NCBI GenBank assembly: GCA_033557465.1
Contig: CM066033.1
Span: 1,244,665,523-1,244,729,522 of the forward strand
Source of the DNA: Ichthyophis bannanicus
Taxonomy: Eukaryota > Chordata > Amphibia > Gymnophiona > Ichthyophiidae
Length of the DNA: 64,000 nucleotides
Direction: 5' to 3'
Below, piece after piece: positions 63,692 through 64,000 of the stretch. The notes beneath the pieces were generated by a model. It saw nothing but the letters and a program-made list of their open reading frames with translations, was not told the DNA's origin and ran no database searches. Made by a program: the position numbers and the translations under genes. Numbering within the stretch: the first letter of the stretch is position 1; every line of letters starts with the position of its first letter.

Positions 63692-64000
63692 CATAAGAAC
63701 ATAAGATATGCCATACTGGTCAGACCAAGGTCCATCAAGCCCAGTATCCTGTTTCCAACAGTGGCCAATCTATGTCACAAGTACCTAGCAGTTTCCTCAA
63801 AAGAGACAGGTTCCACAATGCTTGTATTGGGGCATGCAGTAGATATCCCGGGTCCTGTTTAATAATGGTTTATGGACATTTCCTCCAGGAACTTGTCCAA
63901 ACCTTTTTTAAACCGGCTACACTAGCAGCTTTTACTACATCCTTCGGTAATGAATTCCAGAGTTTGATTACACGTTGAGTGAAAAAATACTTTCTCTTAT
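63692..64000 (-). pseudogene. CR1 LINE 3' end, minus strand, continuing past the window
   Basis: Begins ataagaacataagatatgcc and the complement of the CR1 3' UTR (gtcagaccaaggtccatcaa). On the minus strand the C-terminal blocks LDKFLEEMSINHY-like and [17 protein letters not shown] follow. Cut by the window end. Confidence 0.87.

Noticed and set aside
1..64000. Endogenous retrovirus or LTR retrotransposon
   Set aside because: No long direct repeats, primer binding site, protease or DDE integrase seen; all gag-pol-like sequence belongs to DIRS elements with inverted repeats.

Overview
This is a transposon-saturated piece of a large vertebrate genome, most probably an amphibian (caecilian- or salamander-like; turtle or lungfish cannot be excluded). 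I see no conventional host gene apart from one possible 134-bp exon (45274-45407). Nearly everything else belongs to a few transposon groups: DIRS-type tyrosine-recombinase retrotransposons (eight copies, called A-H here), L2-clade LINEs, CR1 LINEs, one L1/Tx1-like LINE, a Tc1-like element, a mariner-like element, a non-autonomous hAT, foldback/MITE elements and a tRNA-derived SINE. The abundance of DIRS, CR1 and L2 is the reason for the amphibian guess; the species is an inference.

Layout. 1-2106: 3' part of DIRS-A. 2107-3138: old sequence with a foldback. 3139-20346: DIRS-B, split by a Tc1-like element (5939-8119, itself split by a CR1 piece at 6784-7228) and by the whole of DIRS-C (9458-18712). 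DIRS-C contains a 5'-truncated L2 LINE (12992-17111), and that LINE contains a composite element made of eleven 125-bp tandem repeats plus a LINE-like 3' tail (13349-15028). 20936-22024: old CR1. 22025-24965: minus-strand L2 end split by a hAT (22329-24631). 24970-30895: DIRS-D, the best preserved copy. 30899-31190: CR1 3' end. 31213-32907: DIRS-E fragment. 32908-38301: DIRS-F. 39231-41779: two head-to-head CR1s. 42291-44968: mariner split by an L2. 45905-51430: minus-strand L1-like LINE split by an apparently intact L2 (46215-49966) and a SINE. 52307-54640: CR1. 54667-55690: two inverted-repeat structures. 55783-60839: DIRS-G, lying in or beside DIRS-H (60840-63181). 63190-64000: L2 and CR1 fragments.

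How the parts work. The DIRS copies encode a Gag-like protein with an N-terminal Cys/His cluster, a reverse transcriptase with a YLDD box, an RNase H and a tyrosine recombinase. They end in inverted terminal repeats (ITRs) of about 160-190 bp and carry an internal complementary region (ICR) that joins the complements of the two outer ends, as in classical DIRS-1. There are two ITR types. Type I (A, C, D, G) lies inside type II (B, probably H) and so is younger. Every DIRS copy here is broken. The LINE-like tails share a short hairpin (accgct...gcggtata) followed by AAATA- or GATAAA-type repeats, also present on very short or composite insertions, which suggests that L2 machinery moved non-autonomous RNAs.
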